Shown here: positions 24,070-36,290 of the stretch, piece after piece | Layout of the letters: the number at the start of each line of letters is the position of its first letter | How positions within the stretch are numbered: position 1 is the first letter of the stretch | NCBI GenBank assembly: GCA_030435675.1 | Contig: CM059625.1 | Span: 5,208,001-5,272,000, forward strand | DNA: 64,000 nucleotides | Origin: Steinernema hermaphroditum | Lineage: Eukaryota > Nematoda > Chromadorea > Rhabditida > Steinernematidae | Direction: 5' to 3' | Notes under the pieces: generated by a model | Told to the model about the DNA's origin: nothing | What the model saw: the letters and a program-made list of their open reading frames with translations, nothing else | Database searches by the model: none | Made by a program: the position numbers and the translations under genes

Positions 24070-27000
24070 AATTAAAGGACAACGTAAATCTGCAATAAAC
24101 CATTTTTGCGTTTTTATACGCCTAGACACCTTATCAGCCCTTATCGGCGCCACGACACCGACATCATTCGCGTTCAGATTTGCATAAGTGACCTCTGCGA
24201 CACAAGACACAACCCCTCCGCACGTGGGAAGAAAAGTGGAATGATTGTGCGCGCGAGAGAGAGAAGGACCGAGCAAGCGAAGGTGGAGACAAGACACGCG
24301 GCGACGCCGCAGGGCGAAAGGGAGAACACTCTTGGAAAAATTAGCAAGTCATTGCCGTGCCCTAGGGGAAGGCGATATAGTCCGGAGGTCAGGCTGCGAA
24401 CGACCGAAGCGTTCCAGTGACCGAACGGCTTTTGTTAGTCCCGAAAATACTTAGCCTGGAGAAATTGTTTTGCTCATCAAAAAAGTAGGCGGCCGCTTGG
24501 GAGGACGTTGTTTATTAGCGGCTGCTTTGCACACATCACTTGTCTGAGAGTTGGGAAGGCCCCTTGGCAGCGTCGACGAACGGAACAGGTACGTCTGATG
24601 GCGACGACATCCCAGATCGCCCATTAAGTAAACACAAAAACGGTAAGGGTCACTCCGCCCCCCGCAGGATTTTTGTTGCGAAATTGTCGGCATTTTGCAG
24701 AGCGCATTCTGCACGTGAAAGTGGCGTGAAACGAGTCGTTTACACTGTCGCCGCACGCGCGACGCACAACAGCCAATCACTGTCTCTCCTTTGGAAAAAT
24801 TTATCGCGTCACATGTACGCATCCACGTCGCTTTTTTCGGTTTCTTTGAGATCGAGATAAAGACGTTATTAATTAAATTATCGTATTGAACTTTGGTATT
24901 CGGTTTTCTAGTGAGCCGGCGCCTGATCAGGAACCAGGAACTCGACGCATCCGGTGATAATATGGGCACTGACCGATGTTCGTAGCTTGACGGTCTAACA
25001 CGTTGCAGTCAGAAAGCGTCACCGAATTCCTGTAGCGATTACGATGAGTGAATCGACGTGTGATCTTTAAATTGGTTCTTCTAGATGGCAGGAAACGGAA
25101 CTGGTAAGGAGTCCCAAAAGAAAATTCTAGAAGATTCATATTCGCGAACGATTGCGAAACATCGGTTACACCAAATTACAAGAAGAAGTCTATGGCATCA
25201 CGCGCAGAAATTGTGCTCAGTGCCATGATCTAAAAATAGACAAGCAGTCAGACTGAACCAATCTTTAAAGATCGGCGTAGAACGGGTTTTCAGAGAACTG
25301 ATTAATGAAAGAACAAAGAAAAATGGCACTGTTCAGCGAATGCTTTTTAAGATTTGGCAAATGAACGTCATCCCTCTGGGCCGTGACAAAATTGATGAAA
25401 ACACTCATCCATCCACTTCACCAAGGATGTAGTGTTAAGTACAGAAAGTGCAGCTCTTATATTGAGTTAGACTTTGGACGTATCAGAAGATCAAAGATGG
25501 AAACAATCATTGCCAGCTACGTCATTGGCACAATTCCCAATGTTGTCAGCAGAGCTATTCCAGGCAACGATCCCAAAATGGAATGAATATCATTTCAAAA
25601 CAAGTAATTAGGCCATAAATAACTCGATTAATGATGGGCTACGAAAAAGCTTATCGAAAAATGTACTACTCTATTTACACTGCATGACCAGGCCGTGGAA
25701 CCGCGAAAACAGAGTTATTTTCGCCACATACCGAGATGAGGAATCGCCGGGTGTTCCCCAGTTTCTTATTGAAAACATGGCTGTGAAGGCCTTATCAACA
25801 GTATTCTGTCTACTATAACTAGGCGTAGTTGGATGACTGGAGATTAGCCGTCTAGTGATCGAAGTTAAAGAGAGAAGGAAATCAAGACATTTGAGTTTTG
25901 ACTGACAGCTCTTCACAGTTATGAAGACAACATATAAAGGCATTTCCTTCGAATCATTCCCGAACCCTTCCTGAGGTTCATTGACATAACTGAGATCCAT
26001 ATGTTGAGAGGACCTTCGATGACTCTAGCGACATAAGTCTAGTTGAACGTTTCTCCTGCTGTAAAATTAATGAAAACAACGCAATGTGTAACACGACAGA
26101 TGAAAAACCAAAATCAGGAAAATACGAAAACATTCCACCGTCTCGAGATTTCAAGTTTCCCAGTTGTCCGAGACACGTGGTGGAAGAAACAGCTGCTGGG
26201 AAGTGAAGAAAAACAACGCATTGCAAATGCGTATGGGTAATCCCTGTTCTTGACTATGTACACATAGTTTCTTCAAAAAGAAAAGAATTCTCTCTTCGAA
26301 TATCTGATCCAATGGACAGACGATCAAGACGCCTCACAACATTAACGATTGCCACAATGTAGGCACACTTTTATAGGGTCGAGCAACGACTGCAGATCGT
26401 CTTGAGTCACTGACCTGGATTCCCTTCTCTGTATGTTCAACACGTGGATATGAAGAGCATAGCATAAGTTGGCCGTTTATGATGTCCGTCCTTGTTTGCA
26501 GGTCTGCAAGCGCAGCAGAAATCAACAAAACCAGTTCCCCGAACTATTTCCGACCACTCGCCGATCTTCAGCAAGTCAAAGAGCAACCGACTAACACGTG
26601 TCCGTTTTTTTATGAAATAAATCCCGTTGACATGTTTGACGACTACTTCTACCGCATAGATTACGTCACGTGGCGGCGCCACGGTCAGCGAACACGACTG
26701 ATAACGACGTCATTAACCAAAGCAGCTAACACGTATCGCCCCCCTCTGGCATGTGGTGTTTGCTCCGAGACGTGTGAAGCGTTTGACCTTACCGCTTTCA
26801 AACTTCGACCCTGTGTGCAAGGAAGAGAATTTCTGCACAGTTCGGGCACGCGAAATTGCAGTGATGTTCACGTGGTCCAGGAAGTCACAGAGAACGGCAG
26901 GTACACCCGCCTTTTCCTGCAAACACCACTGCAGATACGTGAACTTTATTTGGCGGCAAATGCTTTTCAATGCCAAACAGGCTAGGCTATAATTAGCACA

Positions 27001-27324
27001 AATTCATGGCTCATATGACTCTCGTTTGTTTTTCGTTCATTGAACAGCTGACTTCATTTCCTCACTGCAAAGGGCTTTCGAGCGTTTCAAAGAAGGGCGA
27101 TAACGATGGCCATTAAATATTGAATATGGCTATTTCGAGAAGATGTTGCCGAAAATATGGACGCACCTCCCACGCCTGTCTGCGCCTCTACCAGAATCAC
27201 CTGTACGATCTAATAGAATCACCGCCTCTGCTATCATATTACGCGCTGAAGCCAGAATAAGAGCAGTGATTATCATGTGTTACCGTGCCTTTTTTGTACT
27301 TGTAGTACTTATATTATCCTGCCT
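24070..27324. other. gene-poor region
   Basis: Contains the promoter side of the aldo-keto reductase gene. Open frames of 160-175 codons at 24451-24969 (-) and 26479-26985 (+) exist but show no family motif; such lengths are expected by chance in 64 kb. The second has several Cys (ACGVCSETCEAF) and could be an exon, unproven. Confidence 0.45.
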
Positions 27325-27335
27325 GTTGATTTGGG

Positions 27336-27947
27336 GGGGGGTCTTTCATTTGTATCCCCAGCGATCGGTCGGGTCGTCCACTCTCTCTCTCTCTGAGGCT
27401 ATCTGAGCCGAATGAGTTGAGTGAGCGGTCGTTCTTGGCCGTCGTTGTTGGCACAATGATCGCTCCCGGCTCCCAGAAGGCCTGGAACACCAGGGAGCCG
27501 TAGTTTCACCGTCTTGCCAAGAAGCTAGTCACTGCCGCCCGACTCCACCCGCGCCGCCAGAGAAGTCGAAGTCTCGCTGAAAGTCCGCGCAGCCAGCTGC
27601 CCTGATGGTTCCCGGTTCGTCCGCTGTGCTCCACCGACGCGTTTCATCCGGATGCCGTTCTTCGCGTGTCTCCCGCGAAAAGTGCCGAAGAAGCTCTTCA
27701 ACTCCGACATTCGTGCCGCCACTCGAGTTGAAGGCAGATGCGCTGTGCTTCACCGTCACCGGAATCAGCTCTTCGCATCTCTGATCCCCGCGCACACTGA
27801 TGGGATCGCCGTGTTCTACTCTGATGTACCGAAGCCAGAAGAAGACCGGCGACTACGGAGTGACAATGTGTTTCTTGTGCATATATATGACGTCTCGCAA
27901 GGCGTAAGCCTTAGATACGAGAAATAAACTCGTAAACTCGTAAACTC
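27336..27947 (+). mobile_element. short retroelement copy C (older subtype, complete)
   Basis: 612 bp flanked by an 11-bp direct repeat gttgatttggg (27325-27335 and 27948-27958), with some uncertainty at the left edge because of a G run. GC-rich body, then gcaaggcgtaagcc, gaaataaa and three ctcgtaaa-type units at the 3' end. Same family as copies A, B, D, E; closest to A. No intact long frame. The direct repeat and tandem tail point to target-primed reverse transcription. Confidence 0.85.
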
Positions 27948-28104
27948 GTTGATTTGGGAAGATAAGTGATGAAAGCTAATTTCTTACTCGTCCGCACATA
28001 TCTATCATGTAATGAGAGCACATCTTTGACGATCTATTTGTGGGCACATGGGAAGTGACTTCCTTAAAAAGTGCGCGTTGTCGGAGGCCTCCATTCCGTG
28101 ATCC

Positions 28105-28221
28105 GGAAGACCGAGGACACGCTGGAGAAACGCCATCATGAGGATAGTAGGAACTCAACGCTGGCAGAATCTCGCGCGGACCGAAGATCTTTCGGCGTGG
28201 CGCCACCGAATAGTCCAAACG
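28105..28221 (+). pseudogene. remnant of a LINE reverse-transcriptase C terminus
   Basis: Translates in one frame as GRPRTRWRNAIMRIVG then TQRWQNLARTEDLSAWRHR, the GRPxxRWxD..I.....WxxLAxDRxxW pattern that closes many nematode and other animal LINE ORF2 proteins. Nothing upstream in frame can be recognised as reverse transcriptase, so this is a short 5'-truncated relic. Family assignment (RTE/CR1-like) is an inference. Confidence 0.5.
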
Positions 28222-29372
28222 CCTGAAGCTCATGTTCGAAACTCCGCTGTTTGAAGGCGACTATCTCCGCGGCGGAACGACAAGGAGAAGCTACGAACGG
28301 TGATGACGATTACTTTGGGTGTAACTATGTCTAAACATAAGATATTGTACAATAAATCTAAATCGAAAAAGTGACTTACTTCAAATCATGGAGCGTCAAC
28401 ACTAAAATTAACCAGTGAGGTTAGCTTCGGAAATATGTATGTGACCTAACTAAATTTCTAATAACAACATGGACAACTTCTAGAGCCATCACAGTCAAGT
28501 AATACCAGCAGATAACTACGATTACTAACTACAGTCAGTCCAAATGGTCTGCCAATCGGGCAGAGATGTAGTGATTTGGATTTTTCTTAACAGTTGCTTG
28601 TAGACTTTTCAATAACACACAATTGTGTAAAATGTGATAAACAAAGAGTGAACGCGAAATCAGTGCCGATTTGTGGTTCCTACATGCAGTTTTTTTCTCA
28701 AACTTGAGTCTGTTATCTTGTTTATCTACCTAACGCCTATTTTCCAAATTACTTATAGAGAGCTTTCTGTTATAACCTGCAGCAATCTCAGTACAAACCA
28801 ATAAACGAATGCATTATGAGCATAGCACTAAAGGCAACTGCATTTCATGTACTTTGATCCCAGTCCATTGCCTTATCAATTAGCTGAACGTTCCTCGAAA
28901 ACAATTCTTTGTGACCCATAGCGTCTCATACACAGTGTTCACGTTGTTTCTTCTGCAAGCACACATACAACAACAAACGGGCTTCTTTAGAGAGCGCGAT
29001 GTTCTTTCGAATGTTTTGTCTTCGAGTCAATGGCCTGTCAATGACGTTTTTATCACATCTAACTTCTTGCAAGATTTCAAGCGGCGATAAGTTGTATACA
29101 TCACAAAAGGGGTCAATTCACTCAAACAGAATTCATCATGCTCCGCGGTTTTCAAACTCTCGGAAAACGGCTTCTCAAGCGATGTCACAAGATATCCCAA
29201 ATGCGATATTTTCCGGAAACGGTGGTATTTTGCTTATTTCTACATTATTTGTACAGACATCAAGCGTCTTTTTCTTGGAAGCCACCACAAAGTATATTTG
29301 AAGTTAAACTTGGTATGGCGATGATTGCTTTTAGAGCCAGTAGAGCCAGCGCCACGACAGGAAAGTGACAGG
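28222..29372. other. intergenic, nothing firm
   Basis: Upstream of the METTL24-like gene. An open frame at 29138-29368 has a hydrophobic stretch that would suit a signal anchor for that gene, but I could not find an intron of acceptable length and phase to join it. Confidence 0.4.
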
Positions 29373-31216
29373 ATGGAAGCCGCTATCAAGAGGCTAGAAA
29401 ACCAAAGGGAATTTTATGAGACAATGTTCGATGATTTTGTTAAAGGTCGCAGTCAATATAATTCTAGCTTCGCATTTCTGACGAACATTCTCCGATCAGA
29501 AGTGAGTTCAGTTTGCTTTTTATGTCCTATAAGATGGCACTGGAAACGTCGACTTCAATCTGTTTTTTCTTAAAATTCTGGAAAGCAAATGCGGGTCCTG
29601 AAACACTGTATTGCGGAAGACACAGCTGCTTGCAGACTTAGCAATAACATACTTTGGCACGGTAGCTTGCAAATTATTGATTATTATTAATTAACTAAAT
29701 GAACAAAGGAAAGGCGGGCGAAGGGGTTTCTCAGATTCGACAGGCTGACAGTGTGATTAGCACTCTCCTATGACGCAATTTTCGATTACCGTAATGGAAA
29801 GTGATTGAAATCAGTTAGCACATGGGGAACTGATAAGTTTCATAGAAGTACTTTGAACTTAATTTTGAATCAATCTACCACGTGCATGCGGGTTTTACAG
29901 ATCTGTAGCCCATTCCATGGGTATCAGTCTTACCTTACGCAATACAATACAAAAGTGCGCGGCAAAAGGGAGATGAGGCTAGTCAATCTTCAAGTTTAGT
30001 ACGAAAGCTGTAATAAGGACGATCTCAAAATTATCTTTCTTTTGCTGTTTCCAACAATGTAGCATACAGGCTGACGTGCTAGACACCGGGCGGCCAGACA
30101 CCATAGCCCTGCGGCGTAGCATCGCCAGAGACATAGTAGAAGTAGAGCGCTACTATCTCAACTGACTGTGTGGCTCATTGCGAACGTTCTCCGTTTGTAA
30201 GCGGGTGGTGTCGGGTTCGGTTCCCCTCGAGGTCCTTATTTCGTGTGGGTGTTTTCCCCGTGCGCACGGAAAAACACACACACACAGAGACCAACGGACC
30301 CGTCGGTTCTCTGTTCATATATAGGGAATATAAGATGATAATATCCTATAGCATTACATGTATGATGCTCAAATGATCGGTAGGTAGTCTTACGCCTATT
30401 GTCGGATTTCATGTAACGGCTACTATAAATGACCAAATTGCAGTAAGCTAACAGAATCTTCTTTCTTTCAGGTAGTCTGTGAAAATCTCATCAGATTCGG
30501 CTCAAAGAAGGATGGAGGACATTGGATATGCAGCCCTCATACTATGCTGAGGAAGAAGTGTTCTGTACGGCCTATCACTTAAAGATTAACGTTGTACAAA
30601 CAGTTTAGATCTACTCAATTGGAGTGGACAACAACTTGAGCTTTGAAACGGCAATTCATAGGTTTACTAGGAACAAGTGCAAACTTTACGTATACGATAT
30701 GGTACGGTTACCTATTATGTAGCTAAGAACACTCTTAGTTGAATGACGACTCTTCGACGAAGGCGAGGATCGAGAACGAACTACATGGACGCTTCGAAAA
30801 TGTCTCCGTTGAAGAGGTTGGCAATCCAAACGCAAAAACCAAAGGGTTATCGGATCTCTTCATCGACAATGGGCACAGAACAATTGATATTCTGAAAGTT
30901 GATCAGAAAGGTAACAGCCACCAAAAACAAGATACCAGACTCCATTTTTGTAGAAAATGTCAAAGAACTTGTGGGATCGGTTGCCGGGCTCTACGACATT
31001 CACCACATTCTCGCCACTCATTATGGAAAACCGGAACATGTCGCTCGCTACATCGCGACAATGAGCGACTTGCACTATACTCTCTACTCCTGGGAGTTCG
31101 ACCATCGTAGACCGAACACTGTTACTACCTCCCACATAGCGAACAAGGAGCACAACGAAAGCGAATTCAGTGCATATCACGGGCAGTACTATAGCATTCC
31201 TATGCAGTTGCCGTAG
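29373..31216 (+). CDS. METTL24-like methyltransferase-domain protein
   Basis: Exons 29373-29501, 30472-30564, 30609-30701, 30739-30910, 30954-31216; phases agree, 249 residues. Family blocks: CENLIRFGSKKDGGHWIC (the Cys..R.G...DGG..C motif), IYSIGVDNNLSFETAI (SAM-binding strand of the Methyltransf_24/FkbM group) and HRTIDILKVDQ. In relatives the last block reads IDILKMDIEG; here Glu-Gly is lost and the segment runs straight into a short C terminus. The post-motif core looks shorter than in METTL24, so activity is uncertain. The start is chosen at the first ATG after an acceptor (gcttttag at 29326-29333); a further 5' exon with a membrane anchor is possible. Intron 1 (970 nt) carries a SINE-like insertion. 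Poly(A) signal aataaa at 31233. Confidence 0.75.
30165..30340 (+). mobile_element. tRNA-like SINE in intron 1 of the METTL24-like gene
   Basis: A-box-like tggctcattgcg at 30171 and B-box-like ggttcggttcc at 30214, 43 nt apart, the spacing of a tRNA gene. The cloverleaf does not close well, so it is not a working tRNA. Downstream follow a ttttccccgtgcgcacggaaaa hairpin-like stretch, (ca)n and a tail, cggacccgtcggttctc..tatataggg, that recurs in reverse orientation at 40379-40413. Ends are approximate. Confidence 0.55.
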
Positions 31217-31987
31217 TTGTAATTGGAATGTGAATAAATATGTTGTAACATCGATAGTAAAGCGAGCAATTAGATTTTGAGATCTACAGCCATATGAGCA
31301 GCTCCACGTATACACGTATATTGACCAGATATGGCGACTCAAACTCAAACTCGTTTGGATTTCGGAGTCGATTGGCATCACTGCCCTTGACAAACTTTTT
31401 CATTGACGTACAAGTTTGTTTCTGTTTCTGTCGGATCAACAACTTGGGCAGGTAGTCACTGTTTTTCATCTGAATTTAGTGGTGGAGGCGGCATCAAAGT
31501 CGAAGTCTGTGATTCCATTAGGTAGCGCGAGCGGCGGAGTGCTGAATCCAGGGCGGCAGTTGGGTAAAGCGAAAGAAGTGCAGAGTCATCTTCGGTTCGG
31601 CTAGCGCAGATTTCGGGACCGTAACTACTCTTCGGCTTGTGCGGGCCGCGCTGATAGAGTCAGTGTTGACAAACACCAGGAGATGAGAAAATCTATAGTT
31701 CTGGTAAATAAAAAAGAAAGTAGAAAAATAGAAGAGCGTATGAAGGGCCGGAAAAAAAAAACCACACAGATACATCGCGCAGTCGCAATTTCAACGTACT
31801 AGACAGTCGTCTTTTCTCATATTGCGCGGACCCGTTTTACTGTAGACAGTGGGCATATGGGCCGCGCGTTTTGTGTCCGCTCCTAAGATCTTCCTAAAAT
31901 CTCCTCTATCCGTTACACCACAATTTACTTCGATTTGCAGCTATCACTTGGAGTGCTTCGCTATTAGGAAGTAATTGTGAACTTTCT
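31217..31987. other. intergenic
   Basis: METTL24-like 3' end followed by sequence without recognised genes or repeats. Confidence 0.5.
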
Positions 31988-31999
31988 GTTAAATATTGA

Positions 32000-32219
32000 C
32001 GCTCACTCGTGACGCGGTGGTGAGCGATCGGTCCTACATTCGCTCTCTGAGCTTCCACAGGGAATTGGGACATCCGAAAGCCGTAGTTCCACCACCGTTG
32101 ACAACAAGATTTCCGAGACCAAGAATCCAGCCGCGTGAGAACGGGACATCCTCTGTTGTCTATTAATCGGCGTCAAGCAAGGCGTAACGCCTTTGATTCA
32201 TGAAATAAAATCGTGAATC
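32000..32219 (+). mobile_element. short retroelement copy D (internally deleted)
   Basis: 220 bp: the head ctcactcgtgacgcggtggtgagc and the tail tgttgtctattaatcgg..gaaataaaatcgtg of copy E, with about 330 bp of the middle missing. Flanked by gttaaatattga (31988-31999) and gttaaattttga (32220-32231), a 12-bp target duplication with one mismatch. Confidence 0.8.
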
Positions 32220-32428
32220 GTTAAATTTTGATCAGAAGCCAAAAAGTACTTTTACAAAGAGTTAAGTGTGGCACTGAGATCACATTATATGTATTCGAAC
32301 TGTGGCAGAGTCGGCCGACCTTATCAAGGACGTCCAATGTTACGCTGATAATGGACACACCATAAAGCCGCCAAATCTACATGACAAAGAAGTCGATATA
32401 AATGAAATAATTACTCGGTGGCAGAGTT

Positions 32429-32980
32429 GAAAAACTCACTCGTGTCGCGGTGGCGAGCGGTCGGTCCCTCCGGTCGCTCTCTGAGCGTCGGGTTGGTCAG
32501 ACAGTAAACCCTGTGGCAGTTGTGAGTGTTCCGGCTTCCAGAGGGAATTGGGACACCCGGAAGCCGTAGTCCCACCACCGCTGACAACAAGATGTCCGAC
32601 GCCAGAAATCCGACGCCCGACGCTGCATGAGATGTCATCCCGAAGGTCGCCGACGCTCTGAGGACACCAACACTGAGGAAGACGCAACCCCCGAACCACG
32701 GACTCATCTCTCCGTAGCAGATTCGAGCTCAGAAGCCCCCTCTGACGCAGAAGCCTCCTCAAACGCCCCGAGAAGAAGAAGTTCGGCCGCCATTTCCGGA
32801 GTTTCGCCGATTCCGAGATGCCCCGTGAAGCGCGCCGTCTCCCACCGGTTCGACATCAACGCCGCGCCAGGAATGAAGCCGTCTACAAGTGATATCCTCT
32901 GTTGTCTATTAATCGGTGTCATGCAAGGCGTAACGCATTTGATTCATGAAGTAAAATCGTGAAATCGTGAAAAAAAAATC
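32429..32980 (+). mobile_element. short retroelement copy E (younger subtype, complete)
   Basis: 552 bp between perfect 11-bp direct repeats gtggcagagtt (32418-32428 and 32981-32991). Head gaaaaactcactcgtgtcgcggtggcgagcgg, GC-rich body, then gcaaggcgtaacgc, gaagtaaa and a tail of tcgtgaaa-type units plus an A run. An open frame of 111 codons crosses it (32627-32962) and copy B has a related frame, broken. The short size, direct repeats and tail fit a SINE or other non-autonomous non-LTR element. Confidence 0.87.
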
Positions 32981-32991
32981 GTGGCAGAGTT

Positions 32992-34413
32992 TATTGTCAT
33001 GCACTCACGGTATTTCACTTGCATTGTGATAAAATTCCAGATTTTGGCTGAATGAGCACGTAATTATATTATTGCAACAAAAGACAACAAGAAATACAAG
33101 GGTTAGTGGTATTTATGCTCCATTTTATACGTTAATCAAGTAGCACGTCTATACTGCAATAAGAGAACGAAGTCGCAATAGCACACTCTATAACAAAGGT
33201 CACGTATATCCATGTATTAAAAAAGCCATTTTTTGCCATTCAACACCTGCTGAATAGGAGCTATTCATTGTGATGAAGATCGATAAAGGCCGAGGATGCA
33301 ACATGAAAATAAGCGGTCATTTATTACGTTTGTTGTTCAGCGATCAACACGGATTTTGAGGCTGCTTTCCCTATGCTGCAAATGTCGATATTGATGCATT
33401 GAAACATATTGGAAAAAGAACGGTATAAACATTTTTTGCATTTTCTGCAGAATCTTCATTTAAATACTCTTATTCCTCTTAATGAATGGTCTGTGATTAG
33501 CCCCATTGTGATTGGTTAGTGCTGAACTTATTTTAATTCCGGCGTGTGAGGCGCATCAAAATCTTTTTATCTAACGCGACATTGTATTTCCGGAAGCATT
33601 GGCCGACAATTTATCACAGGTATTCCCTTGATCCTTGAACCCAGAGCATACTTCAAAACTCTGTCCCTAGGTGGCTGTAATTGAACGGAGAACTTTAGAA
33701 ACACTTTTTAACGATTCTGGCAACCCACGTCGAATTACGATCAACATGGTAGGTGTCCTTTAAAATTAGAAATCGCTTCATAGTACTTGCAACGCCGCAT
33801 TCTTGTCGCACGCTCCGTGCCAGACGATTGGAACTTTGATTATGTGCACGCCGTGCAAAGAGCGTTGTCGGAAGCTTTGTAAGGATTGCACTTTCCTTGC
33901 ACACCGTTTCCCAAACGGTCCGTCGCTTGTTGATCGGCAATCATTGCCAGACATCTGCATGTATGATGTGGTCGGCAGCTTTTGTCTACGTTCTCGAGAG
34001 GATGGGCATACGGATACAGTCTAACACCTAGCGCATTGTTCACCGTATTGCCGTATTGTCTAGCGTACTCTCTAATAGGTTTGCCTATCGTTTCAATATG
34101 AGTATTGCTATAGACATGTGTGTTCTTCTGACATAGTCTCTGATCAAAATGAGTGTATCCTTTAACATCGCATCTTATATGACCGCCAGGATGAGGCTGT
34201 ACGTATTATTGTCATGATGATACTTAGGCGTGATACGGAGGAAAGCCAAAGCGGTGTGTTTTTATGCCCTTCAATACGAATTGATGCATGAGGCTGTTTC
34301 ACTGTGCGCTCAAAATAGACCGCTGCCTCTATCGTTCGTCCACCGCTGTCGCGCTGCCCCTTATTTCAGATTTCCTTCTTCCTCAACTACGTGTTGGCCA
34401 CTCATTGTTTCAG
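32992..34413. other. intergenic, nothing firm
   Basis: No supported gene. The missing 5' exon(s) of the four-pass membrane protein at 34414 should lie here. Confidence 0.4.
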
Positions 34414-35504
34414 CGATATCCGAAGGTGACAGCGATACAGCGGCACCGGAAAACGTAGGACCACAACTGAAAGTTTGGATGATTTCCGAATGCGCCCCCA
34501 TTTCTGACGTCCCAGCTAGAAAGACTAGTGAAATTTCTGGACCACAACTTACGGATATAGACTCGGTGGACATGGTCGTTACTGAGGACTCCCCGTTCGC
34601 CGAGCTCTGCGGCATAAAGATTGAGGTATGATAGCAAGGTCACAATTATTTTTTTAAATTCGTATTGTAGAAGTTGACCACTTTTGGCGCTTGCGTTCAG
34701 ATAGCCTTAGCCCTGATCGGAATTGTGTTCAAGATCAGCACAATCGACTACGAAGGTTTGGAGAAGATGAAAGACGAAAACTACACTCTCCCCACTCCTG
34801 TTCCGGGTGAATGGAGTATCCCAATCACCTTTCATATCTCGCAAGCAAACTGGAATCCCGAAGCTCCAAGAGAGAGTAGAAACTACGCTCTCTGTTGGAG
34901 TGCCGCATTTGTGGTCGTAGCGCTGTCAAGCGTTATGACGATTCTTGGCCTTTATCTGCCAACGAAGCCAAAGTACAGAACCAAAAATACGTCGGTGTTC
35001 AAATATGACAATGGCAACACGAGCAATGAATTCTGGCTGATTCTAGGTGTGCTTGTGAAGGTGTGTTTGATGAGAATGTGTTTCATAGCTCCAACTGAAC
35101 ACCAAATCATTCTATGTTCCACAGTGGCTTAAGCAATCACATCTTATAAGGATACCTGATCTGTTTAGGCGTTCCTCATTGGTGTGTGCATCGCCGCCAT
35201 AGTACCAATGTGCAGCGACACGATTTTCCTTCACATGAAGAGCTGGAAAATTCCCTTATTCGAGTATAAGGGTGAGCATTCAATCGTGTACATATCGCAA
35301 GATCGGTAACGGTGTTCAGGAAAAGACTACCATTACCACATCGTTGTTGGTGCGATGATTTTGTTGGTTCTCCAAGTCGCCTTCCTTACTTTCGACGTGA
35401 ACTGTGTGGCAAACATGCGAAAAACTCGAGATCTGAAGACACGGAAGAAGCGATCCACAACCATCGAGTTGTCGAAGCATGACTATGAAGCGTCGCAACA
35501 GTGA
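34414..35504 (+). CDS. four-pass membrane protein, 5' end unresolved
   Basis: Exons 34414-34625, 34671-35060, 35169-35271, 35320-35504; the first begins in phase 1 after tttcag, so at least one upstream exon is missing. About 295 residues visible. An acidic cytoplasm-like N part (GDSDTAAPENVGPQLK) precedes four hydrophobic segments: FGACVQIALALIGIVF; YALCWSAAFVVVALSSVM; FWLILGVLVKAFLIGVCIAAIV; VVGAMILLVLQVAFLTF. The loop between TM1 and TM2 has an N-glycosylation site (NYT). The basic tail (RKTRDLKTRKKRSTTIEL) is probably cytoplasmic. The layout is like claudin/Clc-like or MARVEL-type tetraspans, but I do not recognise the family. Confidence 0.75.
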
Positions 35505-36290
35505 GACAACATGTCCAGTTCTCTTAGAGATGCACTCATTTCAGCGTCATCGAAAGCTACCTTACCGCATCAAAACGCGGAGTTAGTCCTCCACGCTGGT
35601 TCTAAGCAAAACGCCGCACAAATTAGTGCCCTTTCGAAACACGTTCATTCACATATCATACGTCCGTCTGTAACATATCGCTGCCCACATCTTCTCCCGT
35701 AGCATTTTCATTGAACACTGACTCCAAACCTCGATCGAATAAACAATTGCCAGCAACGGGTGTCTTCTCGTATTGCTCTTTTAGATTTTCAGCGGACACT
35801 TTGTGCACTTTCCACCAAAACAGCAAAAGGTCAGGCGACCTTATTAAGATGGCATCAAAATGCGGCAATCAACACCGACATCGCTGCATCGCATCTGCTG
35901 CTGCGCTGCATAGGAAATAAGACCCGCAAACAGAGCTTGCAAACTGTTACAACCATCAGCTTCTCGTACGGGCACTATAGTCTATGCAAATTACGCAAGA
36001 TTACTTACAGAAAAGCTGCAAAACTGCTTAGCTCGCCGGACTCCACAGTTCACGAGGAAAAGCATTAACATCTCTGTGTTCGGTGTTGCTACGGGAGAAG
36101 GTGTTCGCAAAATGCTACGGGAGAAGGTGTTCGCAAGGCGACCGTTAACAATAATTCATTTTATTGCGTTTCGTTAAATAGTAAGAAACAGAAAGGACAC
36201 AGCGGAAATACACGTTTCAGATCACAATGCTCTGTGGAAAGGAAGACAATGCTATCACATTAATAGTTTCGAGAGCTTACGATAATGTGC
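35505..36290. other. intergenic with a tandem duplication
   Basis: No gene seen. A 26-bp unit beginning gctacgggagaaggtgttcg is at 36088-36113 and repeated from 36114 to 36136 (last 3 bases differ). Confidence 0.6.

Noticed and set aside
24451..24969. Minus-strand frame of 172 codons
   Set aside because: No motif or splice context. A few frames of 150-175 codons are expected by chance over six frames of 64 kb.
26479..26985. Cysteine-containing secreted protein
   Set aside because: No signal peptide and no family pattern; kept only as a remark in the gap entry.
32627..32962. Protein-coding gene of 111 codons
   Set aside because: Lies wholly within retroelement copy E; the frame is broken in copies B and D.
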